DNA from: CAYSLU01 sp964431965
GTDB lineage: Bacteria > Verrucomicrobiota > Kiritimatiellia > CAIKKV01 > CAYSLU01
Assembly: GCA_964431965.1 (NCBI GenBank)
Contig: CAYSLU010000126.1
Coordinates: 1-10,541, forward strand
Direction of reading: 5' to 3'
Length of the DNA: 10,541 bases
Shown one piece after another: positions 1-7,210 of the stretch; position 1 is the stretch's first letter; the number at the start of each line of letters is the position of its first letter. The position numbers and the translations under genes are program-made. The notes under the pieces are model-generated. The model ran no database searches, was not told the origin of the DNA, and saw only the letters and a program-made list of their open reading frames with translations.

Positions 1-45
1 GCCGAACCGGCGCGGAAGCGCCGGATCGCGATCGAGGCGGCCTGA
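1..45 (+). CDS. Possible 3' end of an upstream gene (partial)
   Basis: Frame 1 is open from the window edge to a TGA at 43-45 and would encode a basic/alanine-rich tail, AEPARKRRIAIEAA. It is followed by a spacer and a strong hairpin (117-150), as expected after the end of a gene. Fourteen codons are too few to assign any family, and another frame is also open here. If real, it could belong to the same functional group as the downstream transglutaminase/ABC genes, but nothing in the sequence shows this. Confidence 0.2.
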   Translation, partial: AEPARKRRIAIEAA

Positions 46-116
46 CGGGGATCGCCGCCCGGGCGGGTGGACAACGTGACCGAGCGAGGAGGGATGAGGC
101 ACGTCCGGCCCAGCCA

Positions 117-150
117 GCGCCCGTCGTCCGGGCAACCGGACGGCGGGCGC
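117..150 (+). terminator. 15-bp hairpin with GCAA (GNRA) tetraloop, possible terminator
   Basis: Bases 117-131 pair with 136-150 over 15 positions: 14 Watson-Crick pairs plus one T-G wobble (124/143). They enclose the loop GCAA at 132-135, a GNRA tetraloop. The hairpin lies between the stop at 45 and the promoter and start of the transglutaminase gene. No T-run follows, so it is not a classical intrinsic terminator. It could be a GC-rich terminator without a U-tract or a 3'-end stabiliser of the upstream transcript. Confidence 0.4.
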
Positions 151-195
151 CTCACGCACGCTCCACCCCCCGCGCGTTGGTACCCTCCGCGATGG

Positions 196-225
196 TTGCC
201 CCACCCCGCTCTCATGGCGTACTAT
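196..225 (+). promoter_or_regulatory. Candidate sigma70-type promoter for the transglutaminase operon
   Basis: TTGCCC (196-201, 4/6 match to the -35 consensus) is followed after 18 nt by TACTAT (220-225, 4/6 match to the -10 consensus, including the key second A and last T). Transcription would begin near 232. The leader would be about 24 nt, carrying an AGAGGG ribosome site (244-249) 6 nt before the ATG at 256. The match is moderate and untested, but its placement fits the chosen start. Confidence 0.35.
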
Positions 226-255
226 CCGGCGCGATCAGGCCGCAGAGGGTTCCCC

Positions 256-1764
256 ATGCTGACACGGGCGCGCATCATCCGGATCGGAGTCGTCGCCTTC
301 TGGGCGATCATGACGCTGTGGCTCCTCCGCTACGAAGCCTTTCCGGGAGCCTTCACTAATACGGCTGTCGGCTATCGCGCCCTGCTCCGCGACGGCCTGC
401 TCGTCAAGGACTCCTGGATGAAGATCGTGTTCCGGGGGGCTCCCATTGGCTATAGCTACACGCGCGTCGATCTCCACGAGCGCGATCCCCTCGAGTACTG
501 CACGGTCCACAACCGGACGCAGCTGAGCCTGAAGATCATGGGCCAGGGGCAGCGGGTGCAGGTGAGTGCTTCGGCCTCGCTCGATCGAACCTACCGGATG
601 CAACGCTTCTCGTTCCTCATGGCTTCGCGCGGATACAGCCTGCGGCTGGAGGGCCGACGGACCGGAGGGAAGACGTTCGAGGTGCTCCTTCAGACCGCCG
701 CCGGTCGGCAGAAGCTGAACGTGGAGGTTCCGGACGATGCCGTGCTCTACTCGCCGATGACCGAGATGGCCATGCGCGACCTCAAGCCGGGGGAAAGCAT
801 GACGGTCAAGACGCTCGACCCCACCACCCTCTCCATCGTCAACGTGGTCGTCACCGCACTCCGAGTCGAGCCCGTTCCGGAGATCCCTGAACCCCGGGAT
901 GCAACGGTCCTGTCGGTCAACTACCGGGGGATGGAGGTTCTATCCTGGATCGGGGCCGATGGCGACATGCTCCGCCAGGAGACCCCGTTCGGCTGGACGA
1001 TGATCGCGTGCCCCGCCCAGGAGGCCCTGGACGCCGAGCGGGCGGCCGCCGGCGGACCCGAGGATATCCTGGCCGCCATGGCGGTTCCATCGACGGGCAC
1101 CATCGCGGCGCCCCGCGTCTGCCGCCGGCTCCGCGCCCGCCTCTACGGCGCCCAGCTCGGAGCGTTCTCGCTCGCCACGGCCCGCCAGCACGTGGAGTCC
1201 AGGGCTCCGACCAATGTCGTCCTCGCGCTCGCGGGCGAGTCCTGGCCGGCCGCCGGCGAGTCCGACGACGCCACGCCCGCCGAGCTCGCGCCGTTCCTCC
1301 TCCCTTCAACCTACATCCAGGCCACCCACCCCGACATCGTCCGCCAGGCCCAGTTGATAGCGGGCGCGCTCACGAACCGAGCGGCGGCGGCTCGTGCGAT
1401 CCACGACTGGGTGGAATCGAACGTCGAGAAGGATCCCGCGGTCAGCATCCCCTCCGCGCTCGATGTGCTCCGCCAGCGCCGCGGCGACTGCAACGAGCAC
1501 ACGTACCTGTTCGTCGCCCTCGCCCGCGCCGCCGGCATCCCCGCCCGCGTCACCGTGGGCCTGACCTACGCGCGCGGCGCGTTCTACTACCACGCCTGGC
1601 CGGCCGTCCATGTCGGACGCTGGGTGGAGATGGATCCCACGCTCGGCCAGCCGACGGTCGACGCCACGCACATCGCGCTGCTGACCGGAGAACTCTCAGA
1701 CCAGCTCAAGCTCGCGCCCGTGTTCGGGCGCCTGCGCATCGACATACTGGAGCACGCACCGTGA
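256..1764 (+). CDS. Membrane-anchored transglutaminase-like (papain-fold) domain protein
   Basis: This is a 502-residue protein. An N-terminal hydrophobic segment at about residues 8-24 (IRIGVVAFWAIMTLWLL) after a basic start suggests a signal anchor, with the rest outside the cytoplasmic membrane. Residues about 50-260 are beta-rich and not assigned to a family. The C-terminal part (about 385-480) is a transglutaminase-like core with the full Cys-His-Asp triad: C412 in RRGDCNEH, H446 in YYHAWPAV and D460 in EMDPT. Such domains can be proteases, amidases or cross-linkers; the substrate is unknown. The frame is open back to 67, but ATG 256 is preferred because it has AGAGGG 6 nt upstream, begins the membrane anchor, and lies beyond the hairpin and promoter. 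It overlaps the ABC ATPase gene by 4 nt (GTGA), so the two are probably co-transcribed and translationally coupled. The transglutaminase assignment is firm; the biological role is not. Confidence 0.88.
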   Translation: MLTRARIIRIGVVAFWAIMTLWLLRYEAFPGAFTNTAVGYRALLRDGLLVKDSWMKIVFRGAPIGYSYTRVDLHERDPLEYCTVHNRTQLSLKIMGQGQRVQVSASASLDRTYRMQRFSFLMASRGYSLRLEGRRTGGKTFEVLLQTAAGRQKLNVEVPDDAVLYSPMTEMAMRDLKPGESMTVKTLDPTTLSIVNVVVTALRVEPVPEIPEPRDATVLSVNYRGMEVLSWIGADGDMLRQETPFGWTMIACPAQEALDAERAAAGGPEDILAAMAVPSTGTIAAPRVCRRLRARLYGAQLGAFSLATARQHVESRAPTNVVLALAGESWPAAGESDDATPAELAPFLLPSTYIQATHPDIVRQAQLIAGALTNRAAAARAIHDWVESNVEKDPAVSIPSALDVLRQRRGDCNEHTYLFVALARAAGIPARVTVGLTYARGAFYYHAWPAVHVGRWVEMDPTLGQPTVDATHIALLTGELSDQLKLAPVFGRLRIDILEHAP

Positions 1765-2501
1765 CACCCGAGCCCATGATCGAAGCCGTCCGCCTGAACC
1801 GCCGCTACGGAGACCTCTGGGCCGTCCGGGACCTCGACCTTTCGGTGCCGCGCGGCGAGCTCTTCTGCTTCCTCGGCCCGAACGGCGCCGGCAAGACGAC
1901 GACGATCAAGATGATGACCGGCCTTCTGCGCCCCACCAGCGGCTCGGTCCGCATCGGCGGGATCGACATGGAGGCCGACCCGCTGGCCGCCAAGCGCCTG
2001 ATCGGGTACATCCCCGACATGCCGTTCCTCTACGAGCGCCTGACCGCCGCCGAGTTCTTCCGGTTCACCGGCGACCTCTACGCCATCCCGCCCGAGCGCG
2101 TCGCCCGCGAGCTCGACGCATCCTTCGAGCTGTTCGGCCTCGAGCCGTACCGCAGCGCGCTGGTCAAGGAGCTGTCGCACGGCTACCGCCAGCGCCTCGC
2201 GTACGCCGCCTGCTTCCTGCACGAGCCACAGGTGCTGTTCATCGACGAGCCCCTGGTCGGCCTCGACCCCAAGACGATCCGGCTGATCAAGGACCTCCTG
2301 AAGGAGAAGGCGCGCGGCGGCATGACGATTCTGCTGACGACCCACATCCTCGCCATGGCCCAGGACGTGGCCGACCGGATCGGCATCATTTCGGAGGGGC
2401 GCCTCGTCGCGCTGGGCACCTTCGCCGAGCTTGGACAGCAAAGCGGCAACAGCGGATCGCTCGAAGACGTGTTTCTGGCCCTGACGTCCGGACCCGAATG
2501 A
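1761..2501 (+). CDS. ABC transporter ATP-binding protein (ABC-2 type)
   Basis: This is a 246-residue, single nucleotide-binding-domain ATPase of normal length. It has Walker A GPNGAGKTT (39-47), a divergent signature LSHGYRQR (138-145), Walker B VLFIDEP (158-164) with catalytic E163, a D-loop in LVGLDP, and the H-loop H195 in TTHI. The Q-loop position reads IPDMPFLYERLT, with Asp where Gln is usual. This and the LSHG signature are seen in ABC-2-type exporters of the DrrA/GldA/EcsA kind. It should energise export or membrane remodelling with a separate permease, which is not in the window. The GTG start at 1761 overlaps the upstream stop and has GGAG 8 nt before it; ATG 1776 is an alternative giving 241 residues. 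The 3' end overlaps the VanZ gene by ATGA. The transported substrate cannot be inferred. Confidence 0.93.
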   Translation: MTPEPMIEAVRLNRRYGDLWAVRDLDLSVPRGELFCFLGPNGAGKTTTIKMMTGLLRPTSGSVRIGGIDMEADPLAAKRLIGYIPDMPFLYERLTAAEFFRFTGDLYAIPPERVARELDASFELFGLEPYRSALVKELSHGYRQRLAYAACFLHEPQVLFIDEPLVGLDPKTIRLIKDLLKEKARGGMTILLTTHILAMAQDVADRIGIISEGRLVALGTFAELGQQSGNSGSLEDVFLALTSGPE

Positions 2502-2907
2502 GCACCGGCCGGTCCATACTCGGTCCGGCTCGCGCACCGGCTGCGTTCCTGCCGCCGCTCGCCTACATGGCCCTCATCTTCTGGCTCTCCGGCCGGCCGG
2601 CTCCGAACGCGCTCCAGGACATGCCGATTCTGCTGGGGATCAAGGCGGTGCACATCGGCGAGTACGGCCTGCTCGGCCTGCTGTGGATCCGGGCGCTCAG
2701 CCGGGGCACGCGGCTGGATCCGCGCTGGGTCTACGGGCTCACCGTGGCCATCGCCATCCTGTGGGGCGCGTCGGACGAAATCCACCAGAGCTTTGTCCCG
2801 GATCGCACGGCCCGCGCAGCCGACGTCGTGGCCGACGGCATCGCCGCCATCCTCGCCGTCGCGTTTCACGCCCTGCTCCGCCGCTGGCGCGCGACGCGCG
2901 TCGCGTA
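2498..2907 (+). CDS. VanZ-family membrane protein (3' end at the assembly gap)
   Basis: About 136 residues are visible. There are roughly four hydrophobic helices: residues about 15-31, 51-66, 78-91 and 108-126. The VanZ-family signature SDEIHQSFVPDRTARAADVVADG lies near residues 90-113. VanZ in enterococci gives low-level teicoplanin resistance, but most family members are uncharacterised small membrane proteins, so resistance should not be assumed. The ATG overlaps the stop of the ABC ATPase gene (ATGA), making it the third gene of a coupled operon. The last visible codon is TAN at 2906-2908, cut by the gap. The length is already typical for the family, so TAA or TAG at that point is likely. 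Open frames that continue through the Ns are artefacts. Confidence 0.85.
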
Positions 2908-3007
2908 NNNNNNNNNNNNNNNNNNNNNNNNNNNNNNNNNNNNNNNNNNNNNNNNNNNNNNNNNNNNNNNNNNNNNNNNNNNNNNNNNNNNNNNNNNNNN
3001 NNNNNNN
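2908..3007. other. Scaffold gap of exactly 100 N
   Basis: One hundred consecutive N, the common placeholder for a gap of unknown length. The VanZ stop codon, any further operon genes (for example a permease) and any terminator between the blocks could lie in the missing DNA. Adjacency of VanZ and mnmA is therefore not established. Confidence 0.97.
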
Positions 3008-3009
3008 GT

Positions 3010-3035
3010 GGAGACGGCGGTCCCCGCCGTTCTCC
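3010..3035 (-). terminator. GC-rich hairpin downstream of mnmA, possible terminator
   Basis: Bases 3010-3020 and 3024-3035 are complementary over 11 bp with a single bulged base and a 3-nt loop (3021-3023). On the minus strand the hairpin begins 33 nt after the mnmA stop codon, a normal position for a transcript end. Only two bases separate it from the N gap, so a following T-run cannot be seen. It could instead be one copy of a dispersed repeat that broke the assembly. Confidence 0.4.
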
Positions 3036-3068
3036 GGTCGCACGCGCGCGAACGGCCAGCTCAAGACC

Positions 3069-4181
3069 CTAGTTGGTTCCAGCGGCAAGCCCGCCGATCC
3101 AGCCGCCGCCCTGCACGCGGTCACCGTCGTAGAACACCGCCGCCTGGCCCGGCGTCACCGCGAACTGAGGCTCGTCAAAAGCCACCTCGGCACGCCCTCC
3201 GTCGCGCAGCGTCACCATCGCGCCCGCACCGTCGTGTCGATACCGAATCTGCACGCGCGCCCGAAAATCGGCTCCGGCGGGCGCGCCTGACCACACGATG
3301 TGCTCCACGCGCATGTCCCGGCGCATCAGGCTGTCGCGCTCGCCCACGACCACCCGGTTTCGCTCGCCGTCCAGAGCCGAGACATACAGAGGCGTGCCGG
3401 CGGCCAACCCCAGCCCGCGCCGCTGTCCGATCGTATACCGGTGCACGCCGTCGTGCCGCGCCAGAGCGCGTCCGGACTGGTCGACGATGTCGCCCGGGCG
3501 CCGCGCGTCCGGGCAGTTCGCCTCGATGAATGCCGGATGCCCGTCTCCGTCCACAAAGCACAGCTCCTGGCTCTCCGGCTTGTCACGCAGCGGCAGACCG
3601 AGCGCCCGCGCCCGCGCGATGGTCTCCCGCTTGGTCATATCGCCGAGCGGGAAGAAACAGCGCTCCCGCTGCTCCCGCGTGAGGCTGAACAGGAAATAGG
3701 ACTGGTCCTTGTCCGGATCCGCCCCGCGCCTCAGCACGGGCACCCCGTCCGGCCCGTCGGTCATCCGCGCGTAGTGCCCGGTGGCCAGATGCGACGCCCC
3801 CGCCTGCACCGCCCGGTCCAGCAGAACGCCGAACTTGATGCGCTGGTTGCACACGACGCAGGGCGACGGCGTCCGCGCCCGGGTGTATTCGGCCACGAAG
3901 TAGCACACCACGTCCCGCTGAAACGGCTGCCGCAGGTCCAGCACATAGTGCGGAATCCCCAGAAAAGCCGCCACGCGCTGCGCGTCGCGGATGTCCGCGT
4001 CCGAGCAGCACCGCGAGCCGCCGTGCCAGAGGTGGGCGGTGAACCCGATCGCGTCGTACCCCTGCTCCTTCAGCATCGCAGCCGCGACGGAGCTATCGAG
4101 CCCTCCGCTCATGGCGATCCCCACCCGCGCACCGGGCGGCGGCATGCGATTCGAGCCGGGGCCGGCAGAATCATCACTCAT
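3069..4181 (-). CDS. mnmA: tRNA-specific 2-thiouridylase MnmA
   Basis: This is a 370-residue protein, full length for the family. It adenylates and then thiolates U34 of the tRNAs for Lys, Glu and Gln, giving s2U34, with sulfur relayed from a cysteine desulfurase. Visible motifs are the PP-loop ATP site SGGLDSS (25-31, usually SGGVDSS), catalytic C108 in CVVCNQRIKFG, ATGHYAR (133-139), DQSYFL (159-164), second catalytic C208 in SQELCFV, and GQRRGLG before the C-terminal beta-barrel. The segment near residues 57-71 (RCCSDADIRDAQRVA) is typical of one MnmA branch. The start ATG at 4181 gives a 19-residue lead before VGIAMSGG; ATG 4145 (residue 13) is an alternative and also lacks a ribosome site. 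A TATAAT just upstream of 4181 suggests a leaderless message. The gene diverges from the lyase operon and appears to be a housekeeping gene unrelated to it. Confidence 0.96.
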   Translation of the reverse strand: MSDDSAGPGSNRMPPPGARVGIAMSGGLDSSVAAAMLKEQGYDAIGFTAHLWHGGSRCCSDADIRDAQRVAAFLGIPHYVLDLRQPFQRDVVCYFVAEYTRARTPSPCVVCNQRIKFGVLLDRAVQAGASHLATGHYARMTDGPDGVPVLRRGADPDKDQSYFLFSLTREQRERCFFPLGDMTKRETIARARALGLPLRDKPESQELCFVDGDGHPAFIEANCPDARRPGDIVDQSGRALARHDGVHRYTIGQRRGLGLAAGTPLYVSALDGERNRVVVGERDSLMRRDMRVEHIVWSGAPAGADFRARVQIRYRHDGAGAMVTLRDGGRAEVAFDEPQFAVTPGQAAVFYDGDRVQGGGWIGGLAAGTN

Positions 4182-4187
4182 GCCGCA

Positions 4188-4193
4188 ATTATA
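4188..4193 (-). promoter_or_regulatory. Perfect -10 box (TATAAT) of mnmA, implying leaderless transcription
   Basis: On the minus strand TATAAT occupies 4193-4188, leaving only 6 nt before the ATG at 4181. Transcription would thus start at or next to the A of the start codon. A consensus -10 is notable in such GC-rich DNA. No good -35 is visible: CTGGCC at 4216-4211, 17 nt upstream, matches only 3/6. No Shine-Dalgarno sequence precedes the ATG, consistent with a leaderless mRNA. Confidence 0.45.
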
Positions 4194-4264
4194 GCACCCG
4201 CCCGGTGGCTGGCCAGAGGCGACCGGCGCTCGACCCGCATGCCAGAGAGCGGCCGGCTTCCGGC

Positions 4265-7201
4265 TTGTATTCCGCACCCCCTTTCCGGCATGGTGGTGCC
4301 ACGAAAACGCAACTGCCTCACCCGAAACCAGGCCGGATCCTGCCAGCGTTTGCCACGGCCGTGTGCCTCCTGTCGGCCCTCGAGCCGTCGACGCGAGCGG
4401 GCGCACTCATCCGCCTCGCCGGGCCCGCCGCATCTCCGACAGACAACCGGGTCCTGCTTCTGGACGCGATGGATGCGACCAACAGCTGGCTGGGCGTCGG
4501 CGTCTCGCTCTCGGTTTCGAACGACGCCGCGTCAGGCTCGAGCGCGCTCGCGCTGTCCGGCGTCGGCCACGCGCGGCTGAGCTACGACCGGCTGGCCGGC
4601 GTTCCGCTTCCGAACTACGACCGGCTGGTGATGGACGTGCGGCTGCCCGGCGGGCAGGTGGCGGACTTCGGCGTCGTGGCGAACGGCTTTCCGCTCACGC
4701 AGGGCATCGCCTATCCGCGCTGGGCGAAGTACGACGAGTCGACTCCGAGCGGTCCATGGATGGAGTATGCGTGCGACCTGCGGCTCTGCGAATGGGCCGG
4801 CGGCAGCGCCAGCATGGTCGACAGCAACGCCGCCGCCCTGTCGCTGGTCTACACCCCGGGCAAGGGATCCCCGGCCATCCTCGTGGACAATCTGCGGCTG
4901 GTCAGCGACCCCGTGCGCATCGCGTACGACTGGCTTCCGCCCACGGCGCCGCTGGGCGTCTTCACCAATCCGGATCACACCGTCTACTACGAGAAGGACG
5001 TCACGGTGTCGAACGCATCCGGCCGGCCGGTCCGCGTCACGCTCGGCTTTTCAACCAACAGCCTCCGCCTGTTCTCCGGCACGGTGACACCCCCCGCCGC
5101 GTGGCTGGCCGCAGGCACGTCGCTCATCTTCCGCGTCCGCATCGACGCGCCGACCAACCGGCCGCCCCTGGAACACGAGCTGCAGACGCTTGAGTTGATC
5201 CCCGGCGGCGACGCCCGGCTGACGCAGCGGCTGGACATATTGACGGCGGCTCCGTTTGCGCCCGTTCACAAGCCCTTCACCCTCGGCGGCGCGACGGTCA
5301 CCAAGCCGAGCGGCGTAGACGCGGCCATGGCCGCCATGCCAAGCCCGATGCGCCTCCCCGCCAAGCCGTGCATCTGGATGAGCCAGACGCTCCAGAACTC
5401 CTATGGCACCTGGGTGCAGGGCGGCGTGCGCCCCCTGCCCGAGGAGTTCGACTGCCTGACGAACGTTCAAAGCGGCGCGATCGAGCGCGGCACCGCGCTG
5501 ACCGGAGGCGTCTTCCACCGCTGGCTGATCAGCGTCGCCACCAAGCTGAGCCGCGCCTACGTGGCCACGGGCGACATCCAGTATGCCTGGAAGGCCCGCG
5601 AGATCTTCCTGGCCTATGCCGCCGGGTATCACACCTACGCGCTCGACCGGCCGCTCATCGAGGCCTCCAGCTTCCTGGCGCCGAACAACTCGACGTACGT
5701 GCTCGGCACGGTGATCATGACTCCGATGACGCGGTCGCTCGACCTGATCTGGGACTCGGGCGTCCTGAGCGACCCGGACAAGCGGACGATCATCGACGGG
5801 TTCCTGTACCCGGCCGCACTCGAGATGATGAAGATCAACCCAGGCATGTCGAACATGCAGGACGCCATGAACGAGGCCCTGTTCAACGCCGGACTGCTGG
5901 CCGACGACCCGAATCTCGTGGCCCTGGCGCTGTACGGATCCCATGGGCTGGAGGCCAAGATCAACATGGTGTTCGACGAGGACGGCGCCACGCCCGAGAG
6001 CATCGCGCTCAACTACCACGACGCGGCGCTCACGCCGGTGCTGTCGCAGGTTCAGTCCGTGACGAACTCCGGCCTCGACGTCGACCTCAACTTCGCCCGG
6101 CTCGAGAAGGCGAAGAAGCTGATGTCGCTGTTGCGCATGCCCGACGGCCGCGTGCCGAACCGCGGCGACTGCCCGTACCCGTCGGGCTCCCCGAACAGCG
6201 AGCTGTATACCTACGGCAGCACGTCGTTCGTGCATTTCGGCATGACGCTGCTCCGCGAGGGCCGGGACTCCAATGCCCTCTATGTGGCGCTGGACCACCG
6301 CCCGCCCGCCGTCAGCCACTCGCACCACGACAAGCTCAGCATCGCCCTCTACGGCAAGGGAGAGCTCCTGGGCGTGGACGACGGCAGCCTGTACAACATG
6401 GACGTCTCGCAGCAGCAGAGCCAGACCAACTGGAGCCGGCGCTCGGCGTGGGGGACGCACGCGCTGGTGCACAATACGATTACCGTGGACACCAACGACC
6501 AGCAGTTCGCCGGCGGCACGCTCCTCTACTACCACGGCGCCACCGGCGGCTATCAGGCGGTGGCGGCATCGACCGACAACGCCTACCTCGGCGTGACGCT
6601 GGAGCGAAGCATCGTCGTCCTGTCGGGGGTTGTCGTGATGGTGGACCGCTGCCTCTCCTCCATGCCCCACACGTACGACTGGACGCACCATTCCTTCGGC
6701 GTCCTGACAGCACCGACGGGGCTGACCGCGCGCGCGCAGCTCGGCGCGGCCTCCCCCTATTCGCTCCCCGAGAGCGTGCGGATGGGCGCGCCGGCCGAGC
6801 CGGCGGAGTTCACCTGGCAGCGTGCGAGCGCATCGCTGAGGCTGACCGTGCTGCCCGAGGCCGGCACCACCAGCGAGTACGCCACGGCCACCGGCTGGGC
6901 CAACCAGGCGTACCGCCTGGCGCGGCAGGACGCGCCGTTCGTGCTGGTGCGGCGACAGGGCGCCCAGCAGCGGTTCGTGACGGTCATGGAGCCGTTCAAG
7001 GGCGCGCAGCCATCCGTCACCGCGATCGCCCGGGTCCCGGTGACGGCCGCCGGGCAGGCCGTGCCGGATGCGGACGCCGTCGGGCTCAGAATCGACAGGG
7101 CGGCCTCGGCGCCGCTCTACTTCCTCGTGTCCTTCGCCCCGGGCCAAAAACAGTGCGGACCGATCGACTCAGCCGAGCGCTGCGTCGCGCTAAGCCAGTG
7201 A
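4265..7201 (+). CDS. Secreted multidomain heparinase II/III-family polysaccharide lyase
   Basis: About 978 residues if started at TTG 4265. Residues about 14-47 look like a signal peptide: basic/proline-rich region, hydrophobic ILPAFATAVCLLSAL, then STRAGA as a likely cleavage site. Residues about 50-215 form a carbohydrate-binding-like beta-sandwich ending in ILVDNLRL (D208). About 220-330 resemble an Ig-like domain. The rest is the lyase: an alpha/alpha-toroid with N530 in SNMQDAMN and Y584 in DEDGATPESIALNYH, then the heparinase II/III C-terminal domain with HSHHDKLS (685-692), GVDDGS and HNTITVD (736-742). The family cleaves uronate-containing polysaccharides by beta-elimination; the exact substrate is unknown. 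There is no good ATG in this frame: GTG 4205, TTG 4265 and GTG 4361 are the options. GTG 4205 would leave almost no room for a promoter beside mnmA, and GTG 4361 would cut into the signal peptide. The next lyase starts 9 nt downstream. Confidence 0.85.
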   Translation: MYSAPPFRHGGATKTQLPHPKPGRILPAFATAVCLLSALEPSTRAGALIRLAGPAASPTDNRVLLLDAMDATNSWLGVGVSLSVSNDAASGSSALALSGVGHARLSYDRLAGVPLPNYDRLVMDVRLPGGQVADFGVVANGFPLTQGIAYPRWAKYDESTPSGPWMEYACDLRLCEWAGGSASMVDSNAAALSLVYTPGKGSPAILVDNLRLVSDPVRIAYDWLPPTAPLGVFTNPDHTVYYEKDVTVSNASGRPVRVTLGFSTNSLRLFSGTVTPPAAWLAAGTSLIFRVRIDAPTNRPPLEHELQTLELIPGGDARLTQRLDILTAAPFAPVHKPFTLGGATVTKPSGVDAAMAAMPSPMRLPAKPCIWMSQTLQNSYGTWVQGGVRPLPEEFDCLTNVQSGAIERGTALTGGVFHRWLISVATKLSRAYVATGDIQYAWKAREIFLAYAAGYHTYALDRPLIEASSFLAPNNSTYVLGTVIMTPMTRSLDLIWDSGVLSDPDKRTIIDGFLYPAALEMMKINPGMSNMQDAMNEALFNAGLLADDPNLVALALYGSHGLEAKINMVFDEDGATPESIALNYHDAALTPVLSQVQSVTNSGLDVDLNFARLEKAKKLMSLLRMPDGRVPNRGDCPYPSGSPNSELYTYGSTSFVHFGMTLLREGRDSNALYVALDHRPPAVSHSHHDKLSIALYGKGELLGVDDGSLYNMDVSQQQSQTNWSRRSAWGTHALVHNTITVDTNDQQFAGGTLLYYHGATGGYQAVAASTDNAYLGVTLERSIVVLSGVVVMVDRCLSSMPHTYDWTHHSFGVLTAPTGLTARAQLGAASPYSLPESVRMGAPAEPAEFTWQRASASLRLTVLPEAGTTSEYATATGWANQAYRLARQDAPFVLVRRQGAQQRFVTVMEPFKGAQPSVTAIARVPVTAAGQAVPDADAVGLRIDRAASAPLYFLVSFAPGQKQCGPIDSAERCVALSQ

Positions 7202-7210
7202 GATCACCAT

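Noticed and set aside
67..255. 63-codon N-terminal extension of the transglutaminase reading frame
   Set aside because: It is proline/arginine-rich, unlike a conserved domain, spans the 15-bp hairpin and the candidate promoter, and precedes a well-formed ATG with ribosome site and membrane anchor at 256.
1587..2537. 316-codon minus-strand frame opposite the ABC ATPase
   Set aside because: It is antisense to a complete ATPase with all Walker motifs and has no recognisable domain of its own.
2498..2907. Glycopeptide resistance gene based on VanZ similarity
   Set aside because: No vanA/vanH/vanX-type genes are present, and most VanZ-family proteins have no shown role in resistance.
2498..3529. 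Reading frames that continue through the 100 N
   Set aside because: Translation through placeholder N is meaningless; the downstream part is antisense to mnmA.
3300..4580. 426-codon plus-strand frame across mnmA
   Set aside because: It is antisense to a complete mnmA and then out of frame with the lyase. Only its ATG at 4290 is of interest, as a possible frameshifted lyase start.
4582..4628. Direct repeat CTACGACCGGCTGG (4582-4595 and 4615-4628)
   Set aside because: Both copies encode YDRL in frame within the beta-sandwich domain; a short coding repetition is the simplest explanation.
5051..7147. 698-codon open frame on the minus strand opposite the first lyase
   Set aside because: It lies wholly antisense to a gene with clear lyase motifs; its Arg/Gly/Val-rich composition is typical of an antisense shadow in GC-rich DNA.
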